DNA of 39,970 nt, from contig NZ_AXVK01000034.1 of the NCBI RefSeq assembly GCF_000482485.1, positions 1 through 39,970 of the forward strand, given 5' to 3'. Shown one piece after another: positions 17,599 to 25,716 of this stretch. The position numbers and the translations under genes are program-made. The stretch is from Paucisalibacillus globulus DSM 18846 (GTDB lineage: Bacteria; Bacillota; Bacilli; Bacillales; Amphibacillaceae). How positions within the stretch are numbered: position 1 is the stretch's first letter; the number at the start of each line of letters is the position of its first letter. The notes beneath the pieces were generated by a model. That model had not been told where the DNA came from, searched no databases, and worked only from the letters and a program-made list of their open reading frames with translations.

Positions 17599-17994
17599 TT
17601 ATTTATTTTCATCTATAATAGTTTCTTCTATTGCAACCTCTTCTACGGTTACATCCTCGCCATTATTATCTTTAGCTTTCATATCTTGAATTTTTGATTG
17701 CACATTAGATGTAATCTCTTGTGTCTTTTGTTTAAGTTCTGAACCTTTTTCAGTAGCTAATTCTTTCCACTCTTGCCCTTTTGCTTGAGCAATATCTTTC
17801 CATTCAAGGCCCTTGGACTGTGCAATATCTTTCCACTCCGTTGCACGCTCACGTACTTGAACAGCGCCTTGATTTATATCCCCTCTTAATTCCTTACCAG
17901 ACTTAGGAGCAAGTAATAATGCTAAACCTGCACCTACTGCTGCACCAATAACTGTTCCAACGATAAAATCTTTTCCGCTATTATTTTCTGCCAT
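17599..17994 (-). CDS. ytxH: YtxH-family general stress protein
   Basis: 131 residues. The glycine/alanine-rich membrane segment (11-30, FIVGTVIGAAVGAGLALLLA) followed by PKSGKELRGDI is the YtxH-family signature. Residues 51-94 are four consecutive 11-residue units (ATEWKDIAQSK, GLEWKDIAQAK, GQEWKELATEK, GSELKQKTQEI), a period like that of LEA-type desiccation proteins, predicting a long amphipathic helix. The C-terminus is acidic. It follows ytxG with 15 bases between and has a strong GGAGG site, so it is in one operon, probably under the sigma-B-like promoter upstream. Confidence 0.88.
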   Translation of the reverse strand: MAENNSGKDFIVGTVIGAAVGAGLALLLAPKSGKELRGDINQGAVQVRERATEWKDIAQSKGLEWKDIAQAKGQEWKELATEKGSELKQKTQEITSNVQSKIQDMKAKDNNGEDVTVEEVAIEETIIDENK

Positions 17995-18009
17995 GGTTGG
18001 TTCCTCCTT

Positions 18010-18411
18010 TTATTTTCTCTTTTTTATTAAATCAAATAGTGCAGCTCCCCATGTAACTGCTTGTGATGCCTTGTCCTGATTTTCTGAAGCTGCCCTAGAG
18101 ACACTAGATGAAAATTGCTTTAATGTTTGGTTAAAGTCTTGTACGGTTTCTCCAATTCCTTTAACACCATCAAATAGACCGTCTAATTTGGCTGTTTTTT
18201 TATTTACATCTTCAGCAAGATCATTTGTTTTGCGAAGTAATTCTGTTGTTTCTGTTGTAATTCCTTGCATTTGTTTTTCTAAGCTTTCCAATGTGTTTGC
18301 AACATTGTCCAGTGTTCTAGTTGAAGCCTTTAGAGTTTTTGCTAAGTAAATGACCAGCACCGCAAAAGCAACTGCAGCAATTATTGCAGCAATGTAGCCT
18401 AATATTTCCAT
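18010..18411 (-). CDS. ytxG: YtxG family (DUF948) stress protein
   Basis: About 133 residues: an N-terminal membrane segment (about 1-24, ILGYIAAIIAAVAFAVLVIY), then a coiled-coil region with spaced hydrophobics (TLDNVANTLESLEKQMQGIT, LLRKTNDLAEDVNKKTAKLD), ending in the basic tail LFDLIKKRK. This is the DUF948/YtxG pattern. An ATG four codons earlier (18423) directly touches the AAAGGA motif; the ATG at 18411 is 12 bases away. Neither is ideal, so the start is uncertain. First gene of ytxGH. Confidence 0.85.
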   Translation of the reverse strand: MEILGYIAAIIAAVAFAVLVIYLAKTLKASTRTLDNVANTLESLEKQMQGITTETTELLRKTNDLAEDVNKKTAKLDGLFDGVKGIGETVQDFNQTLKQFSSSVSRAASENQDKASQAVTWGAALFDLIKKRK

Positions 18412-18476
18412 AATCGTAAACATTCCTTTCTTTCTAATTAAATTTTGCCAAATTTAGGGTGCTTGTACATTTTCAT

Positions 18477-18502
18477 ATTCCCTATTTTTTCGACAAATAA
18501 AC
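18477..18502 (-). promoter_or_regulatory. ytxG: sigma-B-like promoter of ytxGH
   Basis: Minus-strand GTTTAT (18502-18497), 14-base spacer, GGGAAT (18482-18477). Each hexamer differs by one base from the sigma-B consensus GTTTAA-N14-GGGTAT. In B. subtilis this operon is a known sigma-B (and sigma-H) target. The rest of the 18424-18657 gap shows nothing else. Confidence 0.6.
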
Positions 18503-18656
18503 ATAAGTTATTATTGACACATTCTTTATTAGTATATCTCCATTATAGGCTTTTCTATCATAAAATTCGAATGATATGTAGTATTTTTTTCCAAACCATG
18601 AATTTCATACTTCATATAACTTAGTACTTCATTTACTATATTAAATATCATTAAAC

Positions 18657-18699
18657 TCTAAAAAAACTCGTATTTGCTGTAACAAGCGAATACGAGTTT
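18657..18699 (-). terminator. terminator of murC
   Basis: Arms 18685-18699 and 18664-18678 (AAACTCGTATTCGCT with its partner, one G-T pair), six-base loop, then a run of T on the minus strand. Confidence 0.85.
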
Positions 18700-18717
18700 C
18701 CTAATAAACGTTAATAG

Positions 18718-20019
18718 CTATATCGTATGAAGAATATCTTCATAGGCTTTTTGGAATTTCTGGATATCCCCTGCCCCCATAAAGATTAGTACACTATCTT
18801 CATATTTCCTTAATTCTCCGACCCCTTCTAATTCAAGTATGGAACTATTCGGAATCAACTTTTGTAAATCCTGAATGGTTAACTGTCCACTATCTTCCCT
18901 AGCAGAACCAAAAATTTCACATAAATACACAGAATCAGCTGGACTTAAACTATCCGCAAATTCTTGTAAGAATGTTTTTGTTCGTGTAAATGTATGTGGC
19001 TGGAAAATAGCGATTACTTCTTTATTTGGATATTTCTTTCTTGCAGATTCAATAGTTGCTGTTATTTCTCTTGGATGATGTGCATAATCATCGATAATAA
19101 TTTGGTCATTAACCTTCTTTTCCGTAAAACGACGTTTAACACCTTTAAACGTACCAAAGTTTTTTATTGCTTCTGCTTCCATACCTTCATATTGGCAAAT
19201 AGCAATTACTGACAAAGCATTTAATACATGATGGTTTCCATACATTGGAATAGTAAATGTATCGTAATACGTGTTACGAACAAACACGTCAAATTCTGTT
19301 CCATACTCCGTTTCCTTCACATTCTGAGCTTGGAAATCGTTTGATGGTAAGAATCCGTAATAAACAACCGGTACTTTAGCTTGGATTTGCTGAAGCTTTT
19401 CATCATCACCACATGCAATAATACCTTTTTTTACTTTTTCTGCCATCGATTGAAATGCATCAAATACATCATTAATACTTGAAAAATAATCTGGATGGTC
19501 AAAATCAATATTGGTCATAATTGCATAATCTGGTTCATAACTTAGGAAATGTCTTCGGTACTCACAAGCTTCAAACACAAAATAATTACTATCGACATGT
19601 CCTTTTCCTGTTCCATCTCCAATTAAATAGGAAATTGGATAAACAGAATTTAAAACATGTGCAAGTAATCCAGTTGTTGATGTTTTACCATGTGCCCCGG
19701 TTACTGCAATACTAGTGTATTGCTTCAACCATTCACCAAGGAATTCATGGTAACGATAAAATGGTAATCCTTTTCTTTTTGCTTCTTGGATTTCCTCATG
19801 CTCATCAGAAAACGCATTTCCTGCAATAATAGTTAATCCATCTGTTATATTTTCTTTTGCGAATGGATAAATTGGTATATTTTTTGCTTCAAGGGCATCC
19901 TGAGTAAAAAATCTCTTTTCCACATCAGATCCTTGAACCTTTTCTCCAGAATCACGAAGAATTTGCGCTAACGCACTCATACCAGTACCCTTAATACCAA
20001 TAAAATGGTAAGTTATCAT
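18718..20019 (-). CDS. murC: UDP-N-acetylmuramate-L-alanine ligase
   Basis: 433 residues, cytoplasmic Mur ligase that adds L-alanine to UDP-MurNAc using ATP. UDP-binding loop [15 protein letters not shown] (7-21), ATP loop [13 protein letters not shown] (105-117), central-domain motif [10 protein letters not shown] and C-terminal [10 protein letters not shown] (His contacts and ligase domain). Length is as expected for the family. The frame extends 16 codons upstream, but GGAGGT sits about nine bases before the ATG at 20019. A long leader with hairpins precedes it. In B. subtilis murC lies between ytxG and ytpT (sftA), as here, but a nicotinate phosphoribosyltransferase gene is inserted between murC and sftA. 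Confidence 0.96.
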   Translation of the reverse strand: MITYHFIGIKGTGMSALAQILRDSGEKVQGSDVEKRFFTQDALEAKNIPIYPFAKENITDGLTIIAGNAFSDEHEEIQEAKRKGLPFYRYHEFLGEWLKQYTSIAVTGAHGKTSTTGLLAHVLNSVYPISYLIGDGTGKGHVDSNYFVFEACEYRRHFLSYEPDYAIMTNIDFDHPDYFSSINDVFDAFQSMAEKVKKGIIACGDDEKLQQIQAKVPVVYYGFLPSNDFQAQNVKETEYGTEFDVFVRNTYYDTFTIPMYGNHHVLNALSVIAICQYEGMEAEAIKNFGTFKGVKRRFTEKKVNDQIIIDDYAHHPREITATIESARKKYPNKEVIAIFQPHTFTRTKTFLQEFADSLSPADSVYLCEIFGSAREDSGQLTIQDLQKLIPNSSILELEGVGELRKYEDSVLIFMGAGDIQKFQKAYEDILHTI

Positions 20020-20100
20020 AAAAAAGAACCTCCAACTATATGTGTAAGAAAACACTTTGGTGTGCATCTATTCTAACACCATCATAAAGTGAAACATCAA

Positions 20101-20196
20101 TTAAGCAATGGGGATTTTCATTTCCCCACCAAAATAATGGTACAAAGGCGTAACGCCATTGTGACCTTCTTCTTGTAGGACCGATTGAATCAGGTC
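20101..20196 (-). other. structured murC leader: three consecutive hairpins
   Basis: On the minus strand, three hairpins follow one another: 20196-20179 (GACC..GAT-TCA-ATC-GGTC with one bulge), 20162-20142 (nine pairs with one mismatch around TTA, core GGCG/CGCC) and 20127-20110 (GGGGA/TCCCC). They lie between a probable promoter and murC. The same bases hold a 36-codon frame without an ATG (20211-20101, ending HYFGGEMKIPIA), so a gene remnant is the alternative reading. Confidence 0.4.
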
Positions 20197-20232
20197 TTTA
20201 CAAAGCGAATACTAACTTAATAACATTAAGTA

Positions 20233-20241
20233 ATTATAACA
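20233..20241 (-). promoter_or_regulatory. murC: extended -10 promoter, probably murC
   Basis: Minus-strand TGTTATAAT (20241-20233), a perfect extended -10 element, would start a transcript near 20226 with a leader of about 205 bases before murC. Confidence 0.45.
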
Positions 20242-20287
20242 AAACTTATATCGTATTAAAATAGTAATTTGGTTGTATCCTAAAACA

Positions 20288-21409
20288 TTAATAGATATGA
20301 TGTAATTCTCGAAATTCTACTTTTTCCAATCTTGGATTTGGTCGATATCGACGCCCATCTTTTGCTTCAGGCGAACCATTTAACATGACATTATCACCCG
20401 TAAATCCAATATCAAGCTTTAATAAACTTCTACCTATTCCATACGTGTTAACAGGAACACCTAAAGATTCAAAGTGACGTATTTTTTCTTCAGTAAATCC
20501 ACCAGTTGCCACAATTTCAACATGGTTAAATCCATTATCATCAAGAGCTTTTCGTAATGCAAATACTAGCTCTGGATTTACTCCTCTAGGATCAAATGAA
20601 CCCATTACATGATAATTTCTAAGAAAATATTTATCAACAAGTGTATTAGAAGTATCTAAACGAACACCTTTCAGTTTATCTCCAAATACACGTGCAACTT
20701 TTAATGAGTCTGTGATAACATCATTATTATAATCAACTAGAGCCACTAAATCATCTTCAGGATAAACCTCATGATATGCCTTTGTAGCTGCTACAACGTC
20801 ACCTTTAAACATTTGAATCATAGCATGTGGCATAGTACCCATACCTTCTTTTCCCCACCATTCATTCATGGCATGGGTTGCTTGGGCAGTCGACCCACCT
20901 ATAAAGGCAGCATATCCATCTCCAGCTTGTGTTGTATAATGATCATCACGATCCCCCATGAAAATTACAGGCTTTTGTTTTCCAGACGTTCTCGCCGCTT
21001 TTACAACATTATATACATTAGTTGCTACGGATGTTCTTCTTGCCAAAATACCATCTATTATACCCTCTAAATAGCCAAACTGCTGATATTTCCCAGAAAT
21101 AGTTAATACTGTTTCAAACGGGCTAATCTTGTCTCCGTCTTTAAGGGAATGGATTTCTAAAGACGCTGGATCTTCAGCGAATGTATGGATAAGTGCAATT
21201 GCCTCATCTGTTCCACAAAGTACAGCATCTTTCTTCTGAAAGAACTGCATAGTAACATGATTATTTGGAACCTTTTTCTCAACAATTTCTTTTGTCTTTA
21301 AAAAATATACAGCTGAAAACCAACCTTCCTTAATACGTTCATCAAATTTAAACGTATGATTAGTTAGGCGGTCTATTTCTCCATTTAGCTTTTGTTCGAT
21401 TTCTTTCAT
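20288..21409 (-). CDS. pncB: nicotinate phosphoribosyltransferase
   Basis: 373 residues, type II phosphoribosyltransferase barrel. It makes nicotinate mononucleotide from nicotinate and PRPP in NAD salvage. Supporting blocks: an early GWFSAVYFLKTKEIVEK, the substrate region VIFMGDRDDHYTTQAGDGYA, ATHAMNEWWGKEGMGTMPHA, LVDYNNDVITDSLKVA, GVRLDTSNTLVDK, and the phosphate-binding end IVATGGFTEEKIRHFESLGV followed by YGIGRSLL. It is shorter than the 480-residue bacterial form and matches the compact Bacillaceae form. AAGGAGA lies six bases before the ATG. It has its own promoter and a palindrome beside it. Confidence 0.9.
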   Translation of the reverse strand: MKEIEQKLNGEIDRLTNHTFKFDERIKEGWFSAVYFLKTKEIVEKKVPNNHVTMQFFQKKDAVLCGTDEAIALIHTFAEDPASLEIHSLKDGDKISPFETVLTISGKYQQFGYLEGIIDGILARRTSVATNVYNVVKAARTSGKQKPVIFMGDRDDHYTTQAGDGYAAFIGGSTAQATHAMNEWWGKEGMGTMPHAMIQMFKGDVVAATKAYHEVYPEDDLVALVDYNNDVITDSLKVARVFGDKLKGVRLDTSNTLVDKYFLRNYHVMGSFDPRGVNPELVFALRKALDDNGFNHVEIVATGGFTEEKIRHFESLGVPVNTYGIGRSLLKLDIGFTGDNVMLNGSPEAKDGRRYRPNPRLEKVEFRELHHIY

Positions 21410-21439
21410 AATAGTCTCCTTAATATCATTTCCTTTATT

Positions 21440-21468
21440 ATCATATATCCAGGTAAATATTTTAACAA
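21440..21468 (-). promoter_or_regulatory. pncB: promoter of pncB
   Basis: Minus-strand -35 TTGTTA (21468-21463), 17-base spacer, -10 TATGAT (21445-21440), 30 bases before the start codon. Confidence 0.6.
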
Positions 21469-21483
21469 GTAATCTAGATTACT
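21468..21483. promoter_or_regulatory. 16-bp perfect palindrome abutting the pncB -35
   Basis: AGTAATCTAGATTACT reads the same on both strands. It sits between the sftA stop and the pncB promoter and touches the -35 element. It has no T run after it, so it is not a terminator; a binding site for a dimeric regulator is the likely reading. Confidence 0.5.
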
Positions 21484-21486
21484 ATA

Positions 21487-23802
21487 TTAAGACAATATCT
21501 CGTCTATTTCTACTTTTGTTAGTAAAACATCTCTTGGCTTACTACCATTCTGTCCCGAAATAATTCCTCTTTCTTCTAGCGTGTCCATTAATCTTGCTGC
21601 TCGATTATACCCAATCTTAAAATGGCGCTGCAGTAAAGATGTGCTTGCACTATCTTGTTCAAAAACAAATTCAATTGCCTCCGTAAGCAGTTCATCTTCT
21701 TCCTCATCTGCAACGAATTGCTTTAATAATGACTCTTGTTCAAATAAGTAATTCGGTTCAGCAATGGAACGCACATAGCTTGTCACACGCTCAATTTCTT
21801 CATCAGAGACAAATGGGCCTTGTAAACGGACTGTTTTTCCTGCTCCGTTTTCTACAAACAACATATCACCTTTACCTAAAAGCTTTTCAGCACCACCTGT
21901 ATCAATGATTGTTCTAGAATCGATCTGAGAAGATACACTAAAGGCAATTCTAGTAGGTATGTTCGCTTTAATTAATCCTGTTAATACATCTACAGAAGGG
22001 CGTTGGGTTGCAAGTAAAAGATGGATTCCACACGCCCTTGCTTTTTGGGCAATTCTACTAATCGCATCCTCAACATCCTGTGGTGAAATCATCATTAAAT
22101 CTGCTAATTCATCAATAACTATTACGATGAATGGCATTTTTTCATTCATCCGATTTTGATCCAGGACTCTTTGGTTATACCGTTCTATATCCCGGACTCC
22201 TTCTTGTACAAACTTTTCATAGCGTTCTTCCATTTCATTAACAGCCCATTTTAATGCAGCAGTTGCAGCTTTTACATCCGTTATTACTGGTGAGACTAAA
22301 TGCGGAATTCCATTATATGGTGCAAGTTCAACCATCTTTGGATCAATTAGCATGAATTTCACATCATCATGATGGGATTTATAAATTAAACTTAACAATA
22401 TTGTATTGATACAAACACTCTTACCAGACCCTGTCGCCCCTGCAATTAATCCATGTGGCATCTTTTGAATATTAGTTACAACTGGTGTGCCTTCAATATT
22501 CAAACCTAAGGCAATTGTTAATTGTGATTTACTATCCGAAAATGAATCAGTATCTAGAATTTCCTGAAGACTGACCATTTGTGAGGATGGATTAGGAACT
22601 TCAATACCAATTGTATTTTTGCCAGGGATAGGTGCCTCAATACGAATATCACTGGCAGACATGTTTAATTTTAAATCGTCACTCAGATTCTTTACTTTGC
22701 TAACCTTTACACCTAACTCTGGATGAACCTCAAATCTTGTAACAGCCGGCCCCTGTGTTGCATTAACAACTCGTGCACGAACATGGAAATGCTTTAATGT
22801 CTGTTCAAGTAAATCTTGTTGCTCCAAAATCCACTGGTCATTCAAATTACTCTTCATTATTGGATCATTTAACAAATGTAATGGTATCATGTTTTCTTCC
22901 GCTTCATTCGTTGAATACTGATTAACTTTATTAGTATGATCCTGCTGTACAGTATGATTTTGCTTCGTTACTATTTGCACATTTTGTTTCAATTCAGCCT
23001 GGTCATTAGACTTCCTTTGATTTTTAAATTGCGTTCCACTTTGTTTTTGTAATACTTTCCGTTTATCTTCTGGCGTCATTAAGACATTATATGGGACACT
23101 AGTTTGTTTCTTATAATCAGGTTGTGTTCTTTCTTTTGTGGAATCTTTTTGAACTTGTTGCGAATGTGATATAGGTCGATCTATTCCCTCCATAATTTCT
23201 GGTTTATCTACGTTTTCAGAAGGTAGTTCATCACGATTAAGTTGTTCTTTTACGAGTTTGCTAGTGTCCACAGCCAAATTTGAATTATCGACTGCTTTAT
23301 TCTGTTCAACAACTGGTTCCAAACTTTCTTGACTGTTAACTTTTTGGTTTCGAATATATGTAGGTACAGAATAAACTTCTTTTTGCTGCTTTCTACTTTT
23401 AAAACCATAGATTGGTGATGGTACATCAGTTCTTTCAAATGGCTTTTTAGTAGTAGAGGTGGAGGTTGATTCAACTTGAATACGCTCCTGCTCACTCGGT
23501 TGTTTTGGACTTGATCGTAAACTATTATGATTGTTTTGTTGTATAGGGTTATTCAATCTATTTCCTTTACGAAGATAAGCCGGTGTTTCAATATCAACTT
23601 TTGGTCTATTATTCTTACGGGTTTGATCTGGAAATTGTGGAATATGATAAGAATCACTTTTAGGATATTGATAGACCATTCTTGTTTTTAAGTCTGGATG
23701 CAAGTCTTGTAAAGGCTGATGTTCATAGATGTCTTCTTCTACTTCTATCTCTACTTCCTTCCAAATAAAGTTTTCAATTTTTTTCTTCCAGTTATCCCAC
23801 AT
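21487..23802 (-). CDS. sftA: DNA translocase SftA (FtsK/SpoIIIE family)
   Basis: About 771 residues. The N-terminal 300 residues are polar, low-complexity and lack membrane segments, as in soluble SftA rather than SpoIIIE. The motor follows (about 340-690): Walker A GATGSGKS (455-462), Walker B FIVIVIDELADLMM (about 558-571), and the conserved ARACGIHLLLATQRPSVDVL. A winged-helix gamma domain ends the protein (about 700-771, TSLLQRHFKIGYNRAARLMD). It clears chromosomal DNA from the closing septum. A GTG three codons earlier touches the ribosome binding site, so the ATG at 23802 is preferred. It is shorter than the roughly 950-residue B. subtilis protein, mainly in the linker. Confidence 0.92.
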   Translation of the reverse strand: MWDNWKKKIENFIWKEVEIEVEEDIYEHQPLQDLHPDLKTRMVYQYPKSDSYHIPQFPDQTRKNNRPKVDIETPAYLRKGNRLNNPIQQNNHNSLRSSPKQPSEQERIQVESTSTSTTKKPFERTDVPSPIYGFKSRKQQKEVYSVPTYIRNQKVNSQESLEPVVEQNKAVDNSNLAVDTSKLVKEQLNRDELPSENVDKPEIMEGIDRPISHSQQVQKDSTKERTQPDYKKQTSVPYNVLMTPEDKRKVLQKQSGTQFKNQRKSNDQAELKQNVQIVTKQNHTVQQDHTNKVNQYSTNEAEENMIPLHLLNDPIMKSNLNDQWILEQQDLLEQTLKHFHVRARVVNATQGPAVTRFEVHPELGVKVSKVKNLSDDLKLNMSASDIRIEAPIPGKNTIGIEVPNPSSQMVSLQEILDTDSFSDSKSQLTIALGLNIEGTPVVTNIQKMPHGLIAGATGSGKSVCINTILLSLIYKSHHDDVKFMLIDPKMVELAPYNGIPHLVSPVITDVKAATAALKWAVNEMEERYEKFVQEGVRDIERYNQRVLDQNRMNEKMPFIVIVIDELADLMMISPQDVEDAISRIAQKARACGIHLLLATQRPSVDVLTGLIKANIPTRIAFSVSSQIDSRTIIDTGGAEKLLGKGDMLFVENGAGKTVRLQGPFVSDEEIERVTSYVRSIAEPNYLFEQESLLKQFVADEEEDELLTEAIEFVFEQDSASTSLLQRHFKIGYNRAARLMDTLEERGIISGQNGSKPRDVLLTKVEIDEILS

Positions 23803-23858
23803 GTTATTCACTCTTTCTTGTTTCTTTTCTAACCAATATTTTTAATACGTTAGCTGGT

Positions 23859-23981
23859 CTCGAATAAACCTAGCTTTTACTTTCGAGTACAGTGGAAAGT
23901 AATCGCAGTCCCTAAGAATGCTATTTTAGTGTTTCAATGCACATAGAATAAACGTCCTCCGTTTACAATGAGTCTTCTATG
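23859..23981 (-). other. structured leader region of sftA
   Basis: The 303-base gap before sftA holds no gene. On the minus strand it carries a two-part hairpin at 23981-23942 (outer CATAGAA/TTCTATG, inner TAAACG-GAGGA-CGTTTA, with a nine-base one-sided bulge), then TTACTTTC-N10-GAAAGTAA (23902-23877), whose second arm overlaps a competing pair CTCGAA/TTCGAG (23887-23859). No clear terminator T run follows. Function unknown. Confidence 0.35.
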
Positions 23982-24073
23982 CGTATTCGGTTCACTCAGC
24001 CTGTCTATATAGAATGATTCATAAATTAAATCTAGATAAATAAAGAATCAACTTCATATCTTCTATCGAGAAA

Positions 24074-24111
24074 CTAAAAAGCAATCTAGTATTAAAACCC
24101 TAGATTGCTTT
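24074..24111 (-). terminator. terminator of ytpQR
   Basis: AAAGCAATCTAG (24111-24100 side) and CTAGATTGCTTT (24089-24078) form a perfect 12-bp stem with a ten-base loop, followed on the minus strand by TTTAGTTT. Confidence 0.8.
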
Positions 24112-24114
24112 CTA

Positions 24115-24720
24115 TTATACAGTAAAAACTTGTCCAACTGAATAGGAATCGTCTAGGACGTAAATTCCTTTTTCTTCTGGTGCATTTGGCATGGCTAGTT
24201 CTTTTTGGGAACAGATCATTCCGTTGGATGGAACTCCTCTTAGTTCAGTCGGCTTAATCCGGAGCCCACTTGGCATAGTTGCCCCCACTTTAGCAACTAC
24301 AACCTTTTGTCCTTTACCTACATTGGGTGCTCCACAAACGATTTGCAATACCTCATCACCAACATCTACTTTACATACACTTAGCTTATCCGCATTTTCA
24401 TGTTGGTCTTTTTCTAAAACATATCCAACAACAAATTTTGGACTTAAATCAAAGTCTAGTGAGTCCTGAATATTATTGGTTTCAAATACTTGTTTAATGG
24501 AATCCAGTAATTCACTAGTTAACTGAATTTTCCCAGTTTGATATAGTTCAATATGTTTCGATGCATTTAAGATATTATATCCTAAAACTTCTTGTCTATT
24601 GTTCACAATTCTTGTTACAGGGCCAATCGTTTTATGACTTACATTATAACGGTCCTCTTCATCTTTCAAAGGAATAATTAATACATCACCAATTCCAATT
24701 GGGTTATAGAATACATCCAT
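24115..24720 (-). CDS. ytpR: YtpR, tRNA-binding (EMAP/PheT N-terminal-like) domain protein
   Basis: 201 residues. The C-terminal half (about 90-200) is a tRNA-binding OB fold of the EMAP-II/phenylalanyl-tRNA synthetase beta type: VGYVLEKDQHENADKLSVCK, VDVGDEVLQIVCGAPNVGKG, VGATMPSGLRIKPTELRGV and SNGMICSQKELAM. The N-terminal half is specific to YtpR. The exact role is not known; binding of structured RNA is implied. A GTG three codons earlier lies against the GAG motif, so the ATG at 24720 (MDVFYNPIGIGD) is preferred. It follows ytpQ by 20 bases and is in one operon with it. Confidence 0.92.
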   Translation of the reverse strand: MDVFYNPIGIGDVLIIPLKDEEDRYNVSHKTIGPVTRIVNNRQEVLGYNILNASKHIELYQTGKIQLTSELLDSIKQVFETNNIQDSLDFDLSPKFVVGYVLEKDQHENADKLSVCKVDVGDEVLQIVCGAPNVGKGQKVVVAKVGATMPSGLRIKPTELRGVPSNGMICSQKELAMPNAPEEKGIYVLDDSYSVGQVFTV

Positions 24721-24740
24721 TACATTCACTCTTTTCTATT

Positions 24741-25544
24741 TTAATTTTCTGGTTTATTCTTCGCTAAAATAAAAATAGGGATTAATTTCTTTTCTTCATA
24801 TATAAAAGGCAATGCCGTAATCGGTATTCTACCTTCCGTGAAGAACTTCATCGTCATTTGTGCCAATATATCGTATCCTGACTTATTTTGAATATCAGCC
24901 ATAATTAATACATCCTGATGTGGTACTGCAACCGCTAATTCACCTTTGCTTTTTCCTTTTATCTCTTCCAATAATGCATCATTTAAAATACGGCTTGCAT
25001 CATATCCATCTTGCTTTGCGAAGAAATAAAAGTCATTCTCGGCAACCGTATCTATTCTAAAATCATTTTCTAGTGATCTGATATTGAAGGACGCAATCTC
25101 ATCAATTCGTTGTGTAGACCACCCGTCTGTTTCAAGCATTTCCTCATCCACTAATCGATATGACTTCCCTAAATCTAAAGCATAAAATATTCTTGTTTCA
25201 GCGGTATGATCTTTAAATACTAGATTTACACCCGACTTTGCCTTAGTTGGAAATGAAGTGGACCGGATCACAGGAAAGATGTTTTTTTCCATTCCTTTTA
25301 ATCGCTGGGTCTCATTCATTATTTTCAATGATTCTTTTATATGTTCAACCAGTTCATCAATTGCTTGATCACCATGTTGATTATATTTACCAATTACACT
25401 TGGCAGCTTTATACTTACTCCCTGCTTTGAATTGTTTAACTCAACTCGAAATGTATCGTCCTCTCGATTATAGCTTGTATTTAGGTTTGAATCTGACAGC
25501 CTGTCTTCTAATACTTTTTTCATTTTAAGACTAGTCATTTTCAT
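24741..25544 (-). CDS. ytpQ: YtpQ, DUF1444 family protein
   Basis: 267 residues, soluble, no signal or membrane segment. The pattern VFPVIRSTSFPT-like segment (seen as NIFPVIRSTSFPTKAKSGVN), the VDEEMLETDGWS block and the C-terminal FFTEGRIPITALPFIYEE match the DUF1444/YtpQ family of Bacilli; no biochemical function is known to me. A frame extension of nine codons exists upstream, but AGGAGG lies about nine bases before the ATG at 25544. First gene of the ytpQ-ytpR pair. The thioredoxin-like ytpP that I recall beside it in B. subtilis is absent. Confidence 0.9.
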   Translation of the reverse strand: MKMTSLKMKKVLEDRLSDSNLNTSYNREDDTFRVELNNSKQGVSIKLPSVIGKYNQHGDQAIDELVEHIKESLKIMNETQRLKGMEKNIFPVIRSTSFPTKAKSGVNLVFKDHTAETRIFYALDLGKSYRLVDEEMLETDGWSTQRIDEIASFNIRSLENDFRIDTVAENDFYFFAKQDGYDASRILNDALLEEIKGKSKGELAVAVPHQDVLIMADIQNKSGYDILAQMTMKFFTEGRIPITALPFIYEEKKLIPIFILAKNKPEN

Positions 25545-25671
25545 TATAGAAAGCCTCCTGTCTATCAGCAATAACGTTTAAAAAGTAATGCCTCTTCTAT
25601 GATATCCATGATTAGTGTTACGTTCAACTATTTCACTTTTCCATGTAACAAACAGGGATTATGTTTTCCAA

Positions 25672-25710
25672 CTAAAAATAAAAATAGCTAGCAACAATTT
25701 CGTGCTAGCT
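25672..25710 (-). terminator. terminator after the orphan membrane-anchored protein
   Basis: AGCTAGCA (25710-25703 side) pairs perfectly with TGCTAGCT (25693-25686), nine-base loop, then TATTTTTATTTTTAG on the minus strand. Confidence 0.8.
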
Positions 25711-25716
25711 TTCTGT

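Noticed and set aside
23250-23495. Minus-strand 81-residue frame inside sftA
   Set aside because: It lies in another frame of the low-complexity SftA linker and has no ribosome binding site.
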